Assembly (NCBI RefSeq): GCF_000230835.1
Contig: NZ_CM001240.1
Span: 5,540,279 to 5,604,278, forward strand
Length of the DNA stretch: 64,000 nucleotides
Source of the DNA: Clostridium sp. DL-VIII
Lineage (GTDB): Bacteria; Bacillota; Clostridia; Clostridiales; Clostridiaceae
Reading direction: 5' to 3'
The translations under genes were made by a program, and so were the position numbers. The notes below the pieces were generated by a model. That model saw only the letters and a list, made by a program, of their open reading frames with translations, did no database searches and was not told the origin of the DNA. Shown here one piece after another: positions 26,581-35,277 of this stretch (positions within the stretch are counted from its first letter, which is position 1; each line of letters opens with the position of its first letter).

Positions 26581-27120
26581 TTATTTCTCCTTTATAACTT
26601 TATCTTCAATAAATTCAGCTATCCTATTCACATCATTAATATCCAATTGTTCTATGTCTAAACTTAGCTTTTCATCAGTAGCTATTGCTAAAAATTTCGT
26701 TCTATCTAAACTTTCATTTTCACATAGAAGCTTTGAATCAACTTCTTTTCTATGAACTTCTATTTTAGGGTATCCATTATTTTTATATCCCTCTATGATT
26801 ACCAAATCCATATCTACAAATAGTTCTAGTATTTCTTCAAGATCTTTTTCTTCCTTAGTTTTTTCTATCATAGCTATTTTTTCTTTTGATGAAATAACCA
26901 TTTTGTCTGCTCCAGCTTTTACAAATCTATAACTGTCTTTTCCCTCTTTATCAATTTCAAAATTATGAGCATCGTGTTTTAAGACTCCTATGTTATAGTT
27001 TTTTTCTTTGAATATAGGTATTAATGCTTCTATTAATGTTGTCTTGCCTGTTTCAGATTTAGTTGCAACTATAGATATTACTTTAATCTCACTTAATTTA
27101 TTTAAAGATAAATTTTCCAC
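26581..27120 (-). CDS. mobB: Molybdopterin-guanine dinucleotide biosynthesis adapter MobB
   Basis: 179 aa P-loop GTP-binding protein helping MobA. Walker A is TKSETGKTTLIEALIP, followed by GVLKHDAHNFEIDKEGKDSYRF, a family hallmark, and IIEGYKNNGYPKIE. The start is a GTG (27118-27120) lying inside the end of moeA (23-bp overlap), with GGGGAAG before it. Length is typical. Confidence 0.92.
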   Translation of the reverse strand: MENLSLNKLSEIKVISIVATKSETGKTTLIEALIPIFKEKNYNIGVLKHDAHNFEIDKEGKDSYRFVKAGADKMVISSKEKIAMIEKTKEEKDLEEILELFVDMDLVIIEGYKNNGYPKIEVHRKEVDSKLLCENESLDRTKFLAIATDEKLSLDIEQLDINDVNRIAEFIEDKVIKEK

Positions 27121-28309
27121 TTAAAACTTCCCCTGCCTTTTTATATCCAATTCCTTCTGGCATTATTATTATTCCATTTGCCTTACTCATAGTAATTAAC
27201 TGGTTAGAACTTTGAGATCCGGCCTTATATGCGTATAGCTTTCCGTTCTCAGCTTTTATCTTTACATATATGTACTTACTTCTGCCTTCTTTTTCCTTAA
27301 AGTCTTCAGCTAGTATAACTGGGAAAGTATTATCACTATCCATGTTTTTACCAAGCATTTTGTCACAAGCTGGCTTTACGAATTCTTCAAAGGTAGTTAT
27401 TGCAGATAATGGATTGCCTGGTAAGCTAAAAAATAGTTTTTTATCAATAACTGCAAAACTTATTGGCTTTCCTGGTTTTATAGCTACAGATTGAAATTTT
27501 ATATCAGCATTTATTTCCTTTAATACTTGTTCTACAAAATCAAAATCTCCAACTGACGCACCACCTGAAGTTATAACTACATCTGATTTTTCTAATGCTT
27601 CTTTAATTTTACTTTTTAAAGTATCCTTTTTATCTTCTACAATTCCTAGGGATAAAGCTTCTAAGCCTAAATTCTTAATTAATGCTTTTAGCGAATATTC
27701 ATTGCTATTTCTTATTTGCCCAAACTTAGGAGTTTCATCTATATCTACAAGTTCATCTCCCGTTGTAAGTATTGATACTACTGGATTTCTATGAACTTTA
27801 ATTTTGCTATAGCCTAAAGAAGCTAAAACTCCAATTTCAGTTGGCCTAATCAGCGTTCCTTTTCTTAAAGCAATATCTCCTACTTTAATTTCTTCACCAA
27901 GTTTTATTACATTGCATCCATTTTTAACTTTCTCAGAAATATAAAGAATATCCTCACGAACCTCTACTTTTTCAATTTGTATTACTGCATTTGCACCTTT
28001 AGGCACTGGCGCTCCTGTCATTATCTTCATGGCTTGCCCATTACTTAATTCTTTATCACTAGACTCCCCAGCTTTTATAAGATCAACTATCTCAAGCTGT
28101 ATTGAAACTCCATCTTCATATAAATCCGTGTCCTCACTTTTTATGGCATATCCATCCATAGCTGATTTATCAAAGGGTGGAAGATTGTCTCTAGAATTTA
28201 TATCTTCTGCTAGTACTTTATTTAAACAAGATAAAATTTCCTTTTCTTCATCTTCTAAAACCTTAGACTCTTCCAAAATTATTCTTAAAGCTTCTTCTAC
28301 ACTAATCAT
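27098..28309 (-). CDS. moeA: Molybdopterin molybdenumtransferase MoeA
   Basis: 403 aa, full length. It inserts molybdate or tungstate into adenylated molybdopterin. Motifs include PPFDKSAMDGYAI, IMTGAPVPKGANAVIQIE, VSILTTGDELV, VITSGGASVGDFDFV and SLPGNPLSAITTFEEFV. It lies 20 bp downstream of fdhF, so cofactor insertion and the enzyme needing it are made together. Whether Mo or W is used cannot be read from the sequence. Confidence 0.95.
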   Translation of the reverse strand: MISVEEALRIILEESKVLEDEEKEILSCLNKVLAEDINSRDNLPPFDKSAMDGYAIKSEDTDLYEDGVSIQLEIVDLIKAGESSDKELSNGQAMKIMTGAPVPKGANAVIQIEKVEVREDILYISEKVKNGCNVIKLGEEIKVGDIALRKGTLIRPTEIGVLASLGYSKIKVHRNPVVSILTTGDELVDIDETPKFGQIRNSNEYSLKALIKNLGLEALSLGIVEDKKDTLKSKIKEALEKSDVVITSGGASVGDFDFVEQVLKEINADIKFQSVAIKPGKPISFAVIDKKLFFSLPGNPLSAITTFEEFVKPACDKMLGKNMDSDNTFPVILAEDFKEKEGRSKYIYVKIKAENGKLYAYKAGSQSSNQLITMSKANGIIIMPEGIGYKKAGEVLSGKFIFK

Positions 28310-28329
28310 TGCTATTTCCTTTCCAAATA

Positions 28330-30483
28330 TTATTTTTCAGATGTTATTCTCATCTTCTTTCTTATGTTTTCATATTCAGTTATTATATATTCCTCAGCTG
28401 ACTTTTGATCTTCGATTCTTTCAACCTTAATTGCACAATACTTAAATTCAGGAGTTTTTGAAATAGGATCAAGACTATCATTAGTTAACTCATTACATGC
28501 ACCAATCCACCATTGATATGTCATAAAGGTAGAACCTTTTTTAACTCTTTCAGTAATAAGAGCTCTTGATAGTACACTTCCTCTTCTAGATGTTATTCTT
28601 ACAAGTTCTTGATCTTTTATATTTAACTCCTCTGCATCTTCAATGCTCATTTGTATAAATCCTGGTTCATCTGCAAGCTTTTGAAGGGCACGGCAATTTC
28701 CTGTCATTGTTCTTACTGAATAATGTCCAACTTCTCTTACAGTTGATAAACTTAAAGGATATTCTTCATCTGTTAATTCAACTGGTGGTCTCCATTCGCA
28801 AGCAAATAATCTTCCTTTACCGCTAGGAGTCGTAAATTTATTTCCTTCATATAAATAAGAAGTTCCTTTGTGATCTTCTGTAGGACAAGGCCATCTAACA
28901 ATTCCTTGTTCTTCAATCTTTTTGTAGCTTGCTCCTGCAAACTTAGGACATAGGCTTCTCATTTCATCCCATATTTCTTCTGTATTTTTATAATTCATTG
29001 GGTAACCCATAGCTGTTGCTACTGCACTTATTATTTCCCAATCAGTTTTTACATCCCCTAAAGGTTCCACTGCTTTTCTTATCCTTTGGAAGCCTCTATC
29101 TGCTGAACTATAAACTCCATCATGTTCTCCCCAAGAAGTTGAAGGTAAAATAACATCAGCATGAAGGGCTGTTTTATTCATAAATATATCTTGCACCACT
29201 ATAAATTCAATTTTATCTAAAGCTTCTCTAAGCTCTGCTGCATTTGGATCACTTTGAACTGGATCTTCTCCAAATATATAGTAGGCTTTTATTTTATCTT
29301 CCTTAAGAACTAATTCAGGCACTTGAGTTAAGAAATATCCATTTTTATCTGAAAGTTTAACGCCCCAAGCCTTTTCAAATTTTTCTTGTACTTTCTTATC
29401 TGTTACAAGTTGATATCCTGGATAATTATTAGGGATTGTCCCCATGTCACAAGTTCCTTGTACATTATTTTGTCCACGAACTGGTCCGATTCCTACGCTC
29501 GGTCTTGCAAAGTTTCCTGTTAAAAGAGCAATAGATGCGAGACCCCTTACTACATCAACAGCTTGTGAGAATTGACAAACACCCATACCATATAATATTG
29601 TGGCATTTTTAGCCTTTGCATAAGTCCTCATTGCTTTTCTTATATAGTCAGCTTTTACGCCTGTTATCTCTTCAGCATATTCTGGAGTATATTTTTCTAC
29701 TTCTGCTTTATACTTTTCAAAATCCTCAGTATATTTTTCTACATAATCATGATCATATAAATCTTCATTTATTAACACATTTCCAAAGGCATTAACTAAA
29801 GCCATATTAGTTCCACCCTTTAGTTGAAGCCATAAATCAGACAATCTTACAACATCTGTTTTTCTAGGATCTGTCACAATTACTTTTGCACCCTTTTCTT
29901 TAGCCTTAACTATTCTTCTTGCTACTATAGGATGAGTTTCTGCAGGATTATATCCAAATATAAATAAAACATCTGAATCTTCAATTTCTGGAATAGAATT
30001 TGACATTGCGCCATCACCTAGTGAATAAGTAAGTCCTGCAACAGATGGTCCATGGCATACTCTAGCACAATGATCTATATTGTTAGTTCCAATAACTGCT
30101 CTCATAAACTTTTGCATTACATAGTTTGGTTCATTTCCTGGACCTCTAGCTGAGCCTGTCCCCATAATTGCATCTGGTCCATATTTAGCTTTTATCTTCA
30201 TAAGATTTTCTGCTGTAAATTTAATAGCTTCATCCCATGAAACTTCCTCTAACTCTCCATTTTTTCTTATCATAGGCTTTTTAATTCTAGAAGTTAATAT
30301 TTGAGGGTCATTTAAGAAATCCCAGCCATAATATCCTTTTAAACATAATTTTCCTTCATTATTATCACCATTTGCAGGTTCCGCTCTTACAATCTTTCCA
30401 TCCTCAACTACAAGATATAAATTACACCCACTTCCGCAATAAGGACACACTGTTAACACTTTCTTTTCCATATTCTGATCCAC
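28330..30483 (-). CDS. fdhF: Formate dehydrogenase catalytic subunit, cysteine type
   Basis: 717 aa bis-MGD oxidoreductase interconverting formate and CO2. The N-terminal [4Fe-4S] motif is CPYCGSGC with a later LCLKG. The active-site position, Sec in E. coli FdhF (VUHGPS), is Cys143 here in ARVCHGPSVAGL, so no UGA/SECIS is needed. Other signatures are GTGSARGPGNE, FIFGYNPAETHP and RGQNNVQGTCDMG. No extra N-terminal ferredoxin domain is present, so it must rely on HycB-like partners, encoded downstream. Its length matches the HDCR FdhF class. First gene of the Fdh-Hyd run. Confidence 0.95.
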   Translation of the reverse strand: MDQNMEKKVLTVCPYCGSGCNLYLVVEDGKIVRAEPANGDNNEGKLCLKGYYGWDFLNDPQILTSRIKKPMIRKNGELEEVSWDEAIKFTAENLMKIKAKYGPDAIMGTGSARGPGNEPNYVMQKFMRAVIGTNNIDHCARVCHGPSVAGLTYSLGDGAMSNSIPEIEDSDVLFIFGYNPAETHPIVARRIVKAKEKGAKVIVTDPRKTDVVRLSDLWLQLKGGTNMALVNAFGNVLINEDLYDHDYVEKYTEDFEKYKAEVEKYTPEYAEEITGVKADYIRKAMRTYAKAKNATILYGMGVCQFSQAVDVVRGLASIALLTGNFARPSVGIGPVRGQNNVQGTCDMGTIPNNYPGYQLVTDKKVQEKFEKAWGVKLSDKNGYFLTQVPELVLKEDKIKAYYIFGEDPVQSDPNAAELREALDKIEFIVVQDIFMNKTALHADVILPSTSWGEHDGVYSSADRGFQRIRKAVEPLGDVKTDWEIISAVATAMGYPMNYKNTEEIWDEMRSLCPKFAGASYKKIEEQGIVRWPCPTEDHKGTSYLYEGNKFTTPSGKGRLFACEWRPPVELTDEEYPLSLSTVREVGHYSVRTMTGNCRALQKLADEPGFIQMSIEDAEELNIKDQELVRITSRRGSVLSRALITERVKKGSTFMTYQWWIGACNELTNDSLDPISKTPEFKYCAIKVERIEDQKSAEEYIITEYENIRKKMRITSEK

Positions 30484-30531
30484 TCCTTTTAATTATCTAC
30501 TCATAAAATCAATTGTATCTAAAAAAATAAA

Positions 30532-30578
30532 AAACCAGTACAAGGACTGTTTGTTTCAACTGTCCTCAGTACTGGTTT
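30532..30578 (-). terminator. Hairpin between the DUF2294 gene and fdhF
   Basis: AAACCAGTAC (30532-30541) pairs with GTACTGGTTT (30569-30578), with a second stem AGGAC/GTCCT inside. Minus-strand read-out ends in TTTTTTATTTTTTTAG, a good terminator after the gene at 30647. Confidence 0.75.
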
Positions 30579-30646
30579 ATTTAAAAGCTAAAATATTATT
30601 AATATTCTTCTTTTCAATCCAACCTTAATTTATTAACTTTTAGAGT

Positions 30647-30997
30647 TTAATCTATTAATTTTATCGTTATAACTACTGTTCTATTATCATTTTCTATATT
30701 ACAAATTTTCCAGCTATAAGTAAAGTCTTTTTTCAATATATCCTTTACTTCCTGAAGAAAATTTTTTTCAAGATGAGGCTTCATTATCTTCCAATAGTCT
30801 GCCACTATATCGACAGCGCCTTCATTAACCAAAATTTCGCTAAGATTTGAAAGAATACCCTTTATCTCTACAGTTATTGTATCAGGGGAATTACTATTTA
30901 CCTTAACATATTCTGGCCCTATACCTCTGTAATGTTTTATAATTTTAACTGTAACTTTTTTAATTCGTTCTTGCAATTCAAGATTTATAGCACTCAT
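30647..30997 (-). CDS. DUF2294 (MpsC-like) small protein
   Basis: 116 aa soluble protein. The layout RGIGPEYVKVNSNSPDTITVEIKG, then NEGAVDIVADYWKIMKPHLE, resembles the DUF2294/MpsC family, whose role is uncertain though it has been linked to Na+ or bicarbonate systems and to formate dehydrogenase neighbourhoods. No catalytic residue is recognised. It is upstream of fdhF and separated from it by a terminator, so probably its own unit. Confidence 0.6.
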   Translation of the reverse strand: MSAINLELQERIKKVTVKIIKHYRGIGPEYVKVNSNSPDTITVEIKGILSNLSEILVNEGAVDIVADYWKIMKPHLEKNFLQEVKDILKKDFTYSWKICNIENDNRTVVITIKLID

Positions 30998-31243
30998 TTT
31001 CTATTTAAATCTCCTACTTTATTAACAAAATCCGATTCTATATATTTTACCCTTCTGCAATATTTTAGTCAATCCAAAATATTGATGAAATTCTTCATTT
31101 AAAGCTTTATTTTTACATATTTCTAACTAATTATCACTTATATTAAGTCTTTCATTTTTTTCTTAATTAATCTTATATTTAATATTAATATTTTCATCTA
31201 TGATTAAATTATAGTATAATTATTTAAGTTTAAATATTTACTA

Positions 31244-31310
31244 AGGCACATGAAAATAAATAACAGGTTCAAGGCTGACAAATGGACTTGTTATTTATTT
31301 GATTGTGCCT
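31244..31310. repeat. Family B hairpin repeat in the mogA leader
   Basis: Outer arms AGGCACA (31244-31250) and TGTGCCT (31304-31310) frame AAATAAATAACAGGTTCA and TGGACTTGTTATTTATTT, which differ from perfect pairing at two wobble positions. The core equals the terminator stem at 20298-20335. Here it lies between divergent genes and just before the mogA ribosome site, an odd place for a terminator. Confidence 0.6.
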
Positions 31311-31341
31311 AATACAAATCTTCCCTCAGGAGGTAAACATA

Positions 31342-31830
31342 ATGATAAGTACAGCAATACTAACTATAAGTGATAAAGGCTACAACAATCAACGCGACGA
31401 CCTAACTGGTCCAGCTATAAAAGATATTCTACCAACTGATAAGTTTTCTGTAGAATATTATAAAATAATCCCTGATGAAGTTGAAATGATAAAATCAGAA
31501 CTAATATATCTTTGTGATTCCTTAGGTATTAATATGATCTTAACAAATGGAGGAACAGGTTTTTCAAAAAGAGATGTTACTCCAGAAGCCACCACAAGTG
31601 TTATAGAAAAACTAGTTCCTGGCATCCCTGAAGCAATGAGAAATGCTTCGCTGAAAATAACTCCTAAAGCCATGCTTTCAAGAGCTGTTAGCGGAATTAG
31701 AAGAAGCACCTTAATAGTAAATTTACCTGGAAGTCCCAAAGGTGCTGTAGAAAATCTAGAGGTTATACTACCTGCCCTTCCTCATGGAATTGATATTCTA
31801 ACTGGTAAAGCTTCTGAGTGCAGTCGGTAA
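31342..31830 (+). CDS. mogA: MogA/MoaB-family molybdopterin adenylyltransferase
   Basis: 162 aa. It adenylates molybdopterin so that MoeA can insert the metal. Motifs are ILTISDKGYNNQRDDLTGP, LTNGGTGFSKRDVTPEAT and NLPGSPKGAVEN. The ATG at 31342 has AGGAGG eight bases upstream; 13 further in-frame codons before it lack a site. It is divergent from the rest of the molybdopterin genes and completes the MoaA-MoaC-MogA-MoeA-MobAB set. moaD, moaE and moeB/thiF homologues are not in the window. Confidence 0.93.
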   Translation: MISTAILTISDKGYNNQRDDLTGPAIKDILPTDKFSVEYYKIIPDEVEMIKSELIYLCDSLGINMILTNGGTGFSKRDVTPEATTSVIEKLVPGIPEAMRNASLKITPKAMLSRAVSGIRRSTLIVNLPGSPKGAVENLEVILPALPHGIDILTGKASECSR

Positions 31831-31861
31831 TATAAAAAAACAAACTCTATATTGAAAATTT

Positions 31862-31982
31862 AATATATATGTTGCAATTGAAAATTTACAATGTACAATT
31901 GACAATTATGGTTGAAATCCTTACAGGATTTCTTCAATAATTGTTAATTGTGAACTGTACATTGCAAATTGCAATATATATT
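31862..31982. repeat. Palindromic MITE-like element after mogA
   Basis: About 57-bp near-complementary arms (31862-31920 and 31926-31982) closed by TTACA. Segments such as TATATATGTTGCAATTG, ACAATGTACAATTGACAAT and GAAATCC pair with TGCAAATTGCAATATATA and its neighbours. No ORF. It lies directly behind mogA and could also end its transcript. Confidence 0.75.
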
Positions 31983-32002
31983 TCATAATTTTTAGTTAGT
32001 TA

Positions 32003-32131
32003 TTAACATCTCAAATTCAATGTATAAATAATTTTAAAAAGTACCTTATGAATAATAAGCGTTTTATCTATAATGTACTTTTTTAAATTATTTTTAGGTA
32101 TGTTAATCTCTTTGTTAATTATTATTCTCAT
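32003..32131 (-). CDS. Small hypothetical protein
   Basis: 42 codons beginning MRIIINKEINIPKNNLKKYI, with a well placed GAGGAGAG site 7 bases before the ATG. The composition is basic and hydrophobic. The N-terminus recalls short clostridial proteins that begin MRIVI, so it may be a truncated member. No function can be given. It is the only coding candidate in 31831-32561; the other open frames there have no ribosome site. Confidence 0.35.
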   Translation of the reverse strand: MRIIINKEINIPKNNLKKYIIDKTLIIHKVLFKIIYTLNLRC

Positions 32132-32483
32132 ATAAACTCTCCTCGTTAAATCATTTTAATTTATTATAATTCCATTTTTCCTTTCAACAATAACCACTTT
32201 TAATATTTTTTAATCATCCAATGTTATTCTATAAGCTAATCCAATCTATACGATGTATATTTTCTCAATTCATAGACTTGTTTTTATTTACACAAAATTT
32301 TTCTTCCGTTTCATAACTTTACAGACCACTTGTTTCCGCACTTTCAAAAGTTATCTTTATATCCAACTTCATTATAATTTCTTAAAGAAACAAAAAGAGC
32401 TTACCACTCTTTATCTTTGCCTGATAAGTCATTTTAATATATACATATAAAAAATTTAATTTCACCGACTTTATAAATCAAAC

Positions 32484-32538
32484 TAGTTGCAAAGGAAACT
32501 AATTCATGTTATATTAATATTAGTTGCAAAGGAAACTA
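32484..32538 (+). promoter_or_regulatory. MFS-gene promoter with two MarR-type operators
   Basis: TAGTTGCAAAGGAAACTA occurs twice (32484-32501 and 32521-32538), each an imperfect palindrome AGTT...AACT. The first covers the -35 box TTGCAA (32487-32492); TATATT (32510-32515) is 17 bp away; the second sits at the expected start site. AGGAAACTAAT recurs before marR (34073-34083). Confidence 0.65.
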
Positions 32539-32561
32539 ATATTACAAAGGAGAGAACAATA

Positions 32562-33740
32562 ATGGAAAAAGATATACAAAAAGATAAGGTTCTTTGGACA
32601 AAAAACTTCGTCATTATAAACGTCATAAACTTATTAATATTTTTTGGATTTCAAATGTTATTACCTACACTTCCGCTATATGCAAAAAAACTTGGAGGGA
32701 CAAACTCTATTATTGGATTAGTAACTGGAGCATTTGTAGTATCTTCAGTAATAATTAGGCCAATTTCAGGATTACTTCTTGATAAATTAGGACGAAAAAA
32801 GGTATTTTTAGTTGGATTATTTATATTTATTATATCAGTATTTTCTTATTCACTAGTTCCATTTATTAGTGCAATTCTTATAATGCGTTTTATCCATGGC
32901 TTTGGCTGGGGTGCAGCAAGTACAGCTTCCAATACAATTGCTACAGATAATATTCCAAAGGATCGTTTTGGTGAAGGAATGGGATATTTTAGTTTGACAA
33001 GTAGTTTGGCCATGGCTGTAGCTCCTACCATTGGACTATTTGTGATATCAAAATATAGCTTTCAGGCTCTGTTTTTTATATCTACTCTACTAGCCGTGCT
33101 TGGTGCCATTATTGCTTTTAAATTAGAATACAAAAAAATTGAGATTAAAGAGCAAACTGAAATAAAGGCTTCATTGTATGAAAAAGTATCTGTAAATCCT
33201 TCTATTATAGTATTTTTTGTAACAATAACTTATGGTGCATTAACCAGTTTCTTACCTCTTTATGCCTCACAAAAAGGCATAGAGAACATTGGAATTTTCT
33301 TTACAGTCTATGCAATATCCTTATTTATTTCTAGACCAATATTCGGTAAAATAATAGATAAATTAGGTTTTGACTATGCAATTATTCCGGGTTTTATATG
33401 TGTAATTGTATCTATGGCACTGTTATCTGAGGCCTCAAATATTAGCATGTTTTTAATCGCCGCATTTATTTACGGAATAGGCTTTGGAGCAACTCAATCT
33501 AGTTTACAGACAATGGCAATGACTGGTGTTCCACCTTCACGTCTAGGTGCTGCCAATGCTACATTTTTCACTGCATTTGATTGTGGTATAGGATTAGGAG
33601 CAGTAATTTTAGGAGTGGTTTCATCAAACGTTGGATATGCTCAAATGTATCTTTGGGCAAGTGGATCTGCTATTATAGCGTTTATTCTTTATTTCATTAT
33701 TGGTAGAAAAAGAAAACTTCAATCGCAAATACAAAAGTAG
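32562..33740 (+). CDS. MFS drug/sugar efflux-type transporter
   Basis: 392 aa, twelve predicted membrane helices. MFS signatures are RPISGLLLDKLGRKK after TM2 and RPIFGKIIDKLGFDY in the second half. The start ATG follows AAAGGAGAGAACAATA; an earlier in-frame ATG would place the operator inside the gene. It looks like the arabinose-efflux/multidrug MFS group. Two MarR-type operators in the promoter and a marR gene 360 bp downstream suggest substrate-induced efflux. Substrate unknown. Confidence 0.88.
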   Translation: MEKDIQKDKVLWTKNFVIINVINLLIFFGFQMLLPTLPLYAKKLGGTNSIIGLVTGAFVVSSVIIRPISGLLLDKLGRKKVFLVGLFIFIISVFSYSLVPFISAILIMRFIHGFGWGAASTASNTIATDNIPKDRFGEGMGYFSLTSSLAMAVAPTIGLFVISKYSFQALFFISTLLAVLGAIIAFKLEYKKIEIKEQTEIKASLYEKVSVNPSIIVFFVTITYGALTSFLPLYASQKGIENIGIFFTVYAISLFISRPIFGKIIDKLGFDYAIIPGFICVIVSMALLSEASNISMFLIAAFIYGIGFGATQSSLQTMAMTGVPPSRLGAANATFFTAFDCGIGLGAVILGVVSSNVGYAQMYLWASGSAIIAFILYFIIGRKRKLQSQIQK

Positions 33741-33805
33741 CATTTCACCTTATAATTTGTACGTAACATAAATTCTCAAAGTATAAATTAATCACATACA
33801 AAGTC

Positions 33806-33840
33806 AGCTCTGCATCTTATCAAGGACAGAGCTTTCTTTT
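33806..33840 (+). terminator. Terminator of the MFS gene
   Basis: AGCTCTG (33806-33812) pairs with CAGAGCT (33827-33833) and is followed by TTCTTTTTG. Confidence 0.7.
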
Positions 33841-33946
33841 TGTAAATAATATCTATATTTTAAAATACTAATCTATAATTCGAAAATATATATATCCTAG
33901 TAAATTATTGAAACTATAATTATTTATCTATATAATTAAGATGGTT

Positions 33947-34058
33947 TTATCCGATAGCTAGCATCCGTAACACTCCCTTTTCTTTAAGCGGTAGATAACG
34001 GCTGCACGCTCCTGGATAAGTTCAACTAAATTCAGCTGGAGTTAAAACTCCACCTGAA
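33947..34058. other. GC-richer structured segment before marR, possible decayed mobile-element end
   Basis: TTTATCCGATAGCTAGCATC to CTCCTGGATAAG, then the hairpin TTCAGCTGGAGTT (34031-34043) paired with AACTCCACCTGAA (34046-34058). It is markedly less AT-rich than its surroundings and does not code. It may be the terminal structure of an IS200/IS605-type element or a structured leader of marR. I cannot tell which. Confidence 0.3.
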
Positions 34059-34102
34059 AAGTTTCACTTTATAGGAAACTAATGTAAAGGAGATAAGTAA
34101 AT

Positions 34103-34546
34103 ATGGAGAACATTAGTAAACTTAATGCAGCAATTTATAGAAATGCTCAGAGCATAATAAATTCAAAGCTTATAGATTTAAATATTAGAAGTGGCCAACA
34201 TGATTTTTTATATGTGATTTCAAAAAATGAAGGTATAAATCAGAAAGAGTTAAGTGAATTTTTGTATGTAGGTAAATCAACTACTGCAAAAGCAGTAAAA
34301 AATTTAATAGAAAATGATTATGTAAAAAGAGTTCAAGATGAAAATGATAAGCGTATCTATAAGTTATATTTAACAGAAGAAGGTAAAAAAGTTATCCCTA
34401 AAATAGATGAAGCATTTTTAGAGTTAGTGTCTATTTTTTCTAAAAATTTATCTAAAAGGGAAGAAGAACAAACAATTACTATTCTAAAAAGAATCCTCCA
34501 TACGGTTTCTGAAGAAAAAAATAAACTAAATTCTAATATTGATTAA
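34103..34546 (+). CDS. MarR-family transcriptional regulator
   Basis: 147 aa winged-helix regulator. LNIRSGQHDFLYVISKNEG is followed by INQKELSEFLYVGKSTTAKAVKNLIENDYVKR (recognition helix) and the wing DENDKRIYKLYLTEEGKKV. It has GGAGATAAGTAAAT before the ATG. It likely represses itself and the MFS transporter upstream through the AGGAAACTAAT-type operators. Confidence 0.9.
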   Translation: MENISKLNAAIYRNAQSIINSKLIDLNIRSGQHDFLYVISKNEGINQKELSEFLYVGKSTTAKAVKNLIENDYVKRVQDENDKRIYKLYLTEEGKKVIPKIDEAFLELVSIFSKNLSKREEEQTITILKRILHTVSEEKNKLNSNID

Positions 34547-34603
34547 TTTATGGATTGTTTCATCTTTTGCAAAATGCATAAGATGAAGCCGCTTGTAGCA
34601 ATA

Positions 34604-34682
34604 AAAACCAACGACTATTTAAGCCACATACAAATAGTCGCGGGTTTTATGGTGGAGAGGTGAAGCGCAGCCATTGAAATCC
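34604..34682. repeat. Family A hairpin-plus-tail repeat
   Basis: Arms AAAACCAACGACTATTT (34604-34620) and AAATAGTCGCGGGTTTT (34632-34648). The tail ATGGTGGAGAGGTGAAGCGC ending in TTGAAATCC is one of the best preserved. Downstream of marR, where it may terminate transcription. Confidence 0.65.
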
Positions 34683-34843
34683 TATACATTATTTATTCAT
34701 ATATTTTTATTTTAATTTTCTTGAATTCATTATGGTGAATTACTTTTTATTCTTATTACATACTTTCACATAATATCCTTGTATACATATAGTTCAGGAT
34801 TACATAAAAAATCCTCTATTATAATCCGCTTCAAAGTATATAA

Positions 34844-34885
34844 AAAAACCATAAAAATCCAAATTTTAGATTTTCATGGTTTTTT
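34844..34885 (-). repeat. Family A hairpin without tail
   Basis: AACCATAAAAATCCAAA pairs with TTTTAGATTTTCATGGTT. Both mismatches become G-U pairs only in minus-strand RNA. A and T tracts flank it. The rest of 34683-35170 has short inverted repeats (for example near 34980) but no gene. Confidence 0.5.
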
Positions 34886-35170
34886 ACTTATCTTGTTAAT
34901 CTCTGACAAAAGCAAGATTTAAAAATAATGTCATACCTAGGATTTTAGAGCTTTCAATATGATGATATTATATGTTTCAATTACGAGAATGTAAAGTCCC
35001 GTAATTAATGATTTTTATTTCCCTACATAAATAAAAAGATCGCATATAAATCAAACTAAAGGAATGTTAACAGATCTTGATATGTGTCACTTCACAGATT
35101 GAGATGAGCAAATAGAATTTTTTCTATATCATTTTTAAGTCTCTCTTTTGCAGTATATTTGTATTATACA

Positions 35171-35210
35171 AAAAAATCGCAAATTCAATTTATTGAATAA
35201 TACGATTTTT
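35171..35210 (-). terminator. Terminator of the hxlR-type gene
   Basis: AAAAATCG (35172-35179) and CGATTTTT (35203-35210) form the outer stem, with ATTCAAT/ATTGAAT inside. T runs occur in both directions. Confidence 0.6.
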
Positions 35211-35277
35211 ACAATTTGTATTTATCTTTAGTAATTTATAAAATAATTCCTTAATAATACATTCTGATAGTTATCAC

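Noticed and set aside
32253..32450. 65-codon open frame on the plus strand
   Set aside because: No ribosome site; low-complexity translation of AT-rich spacer.
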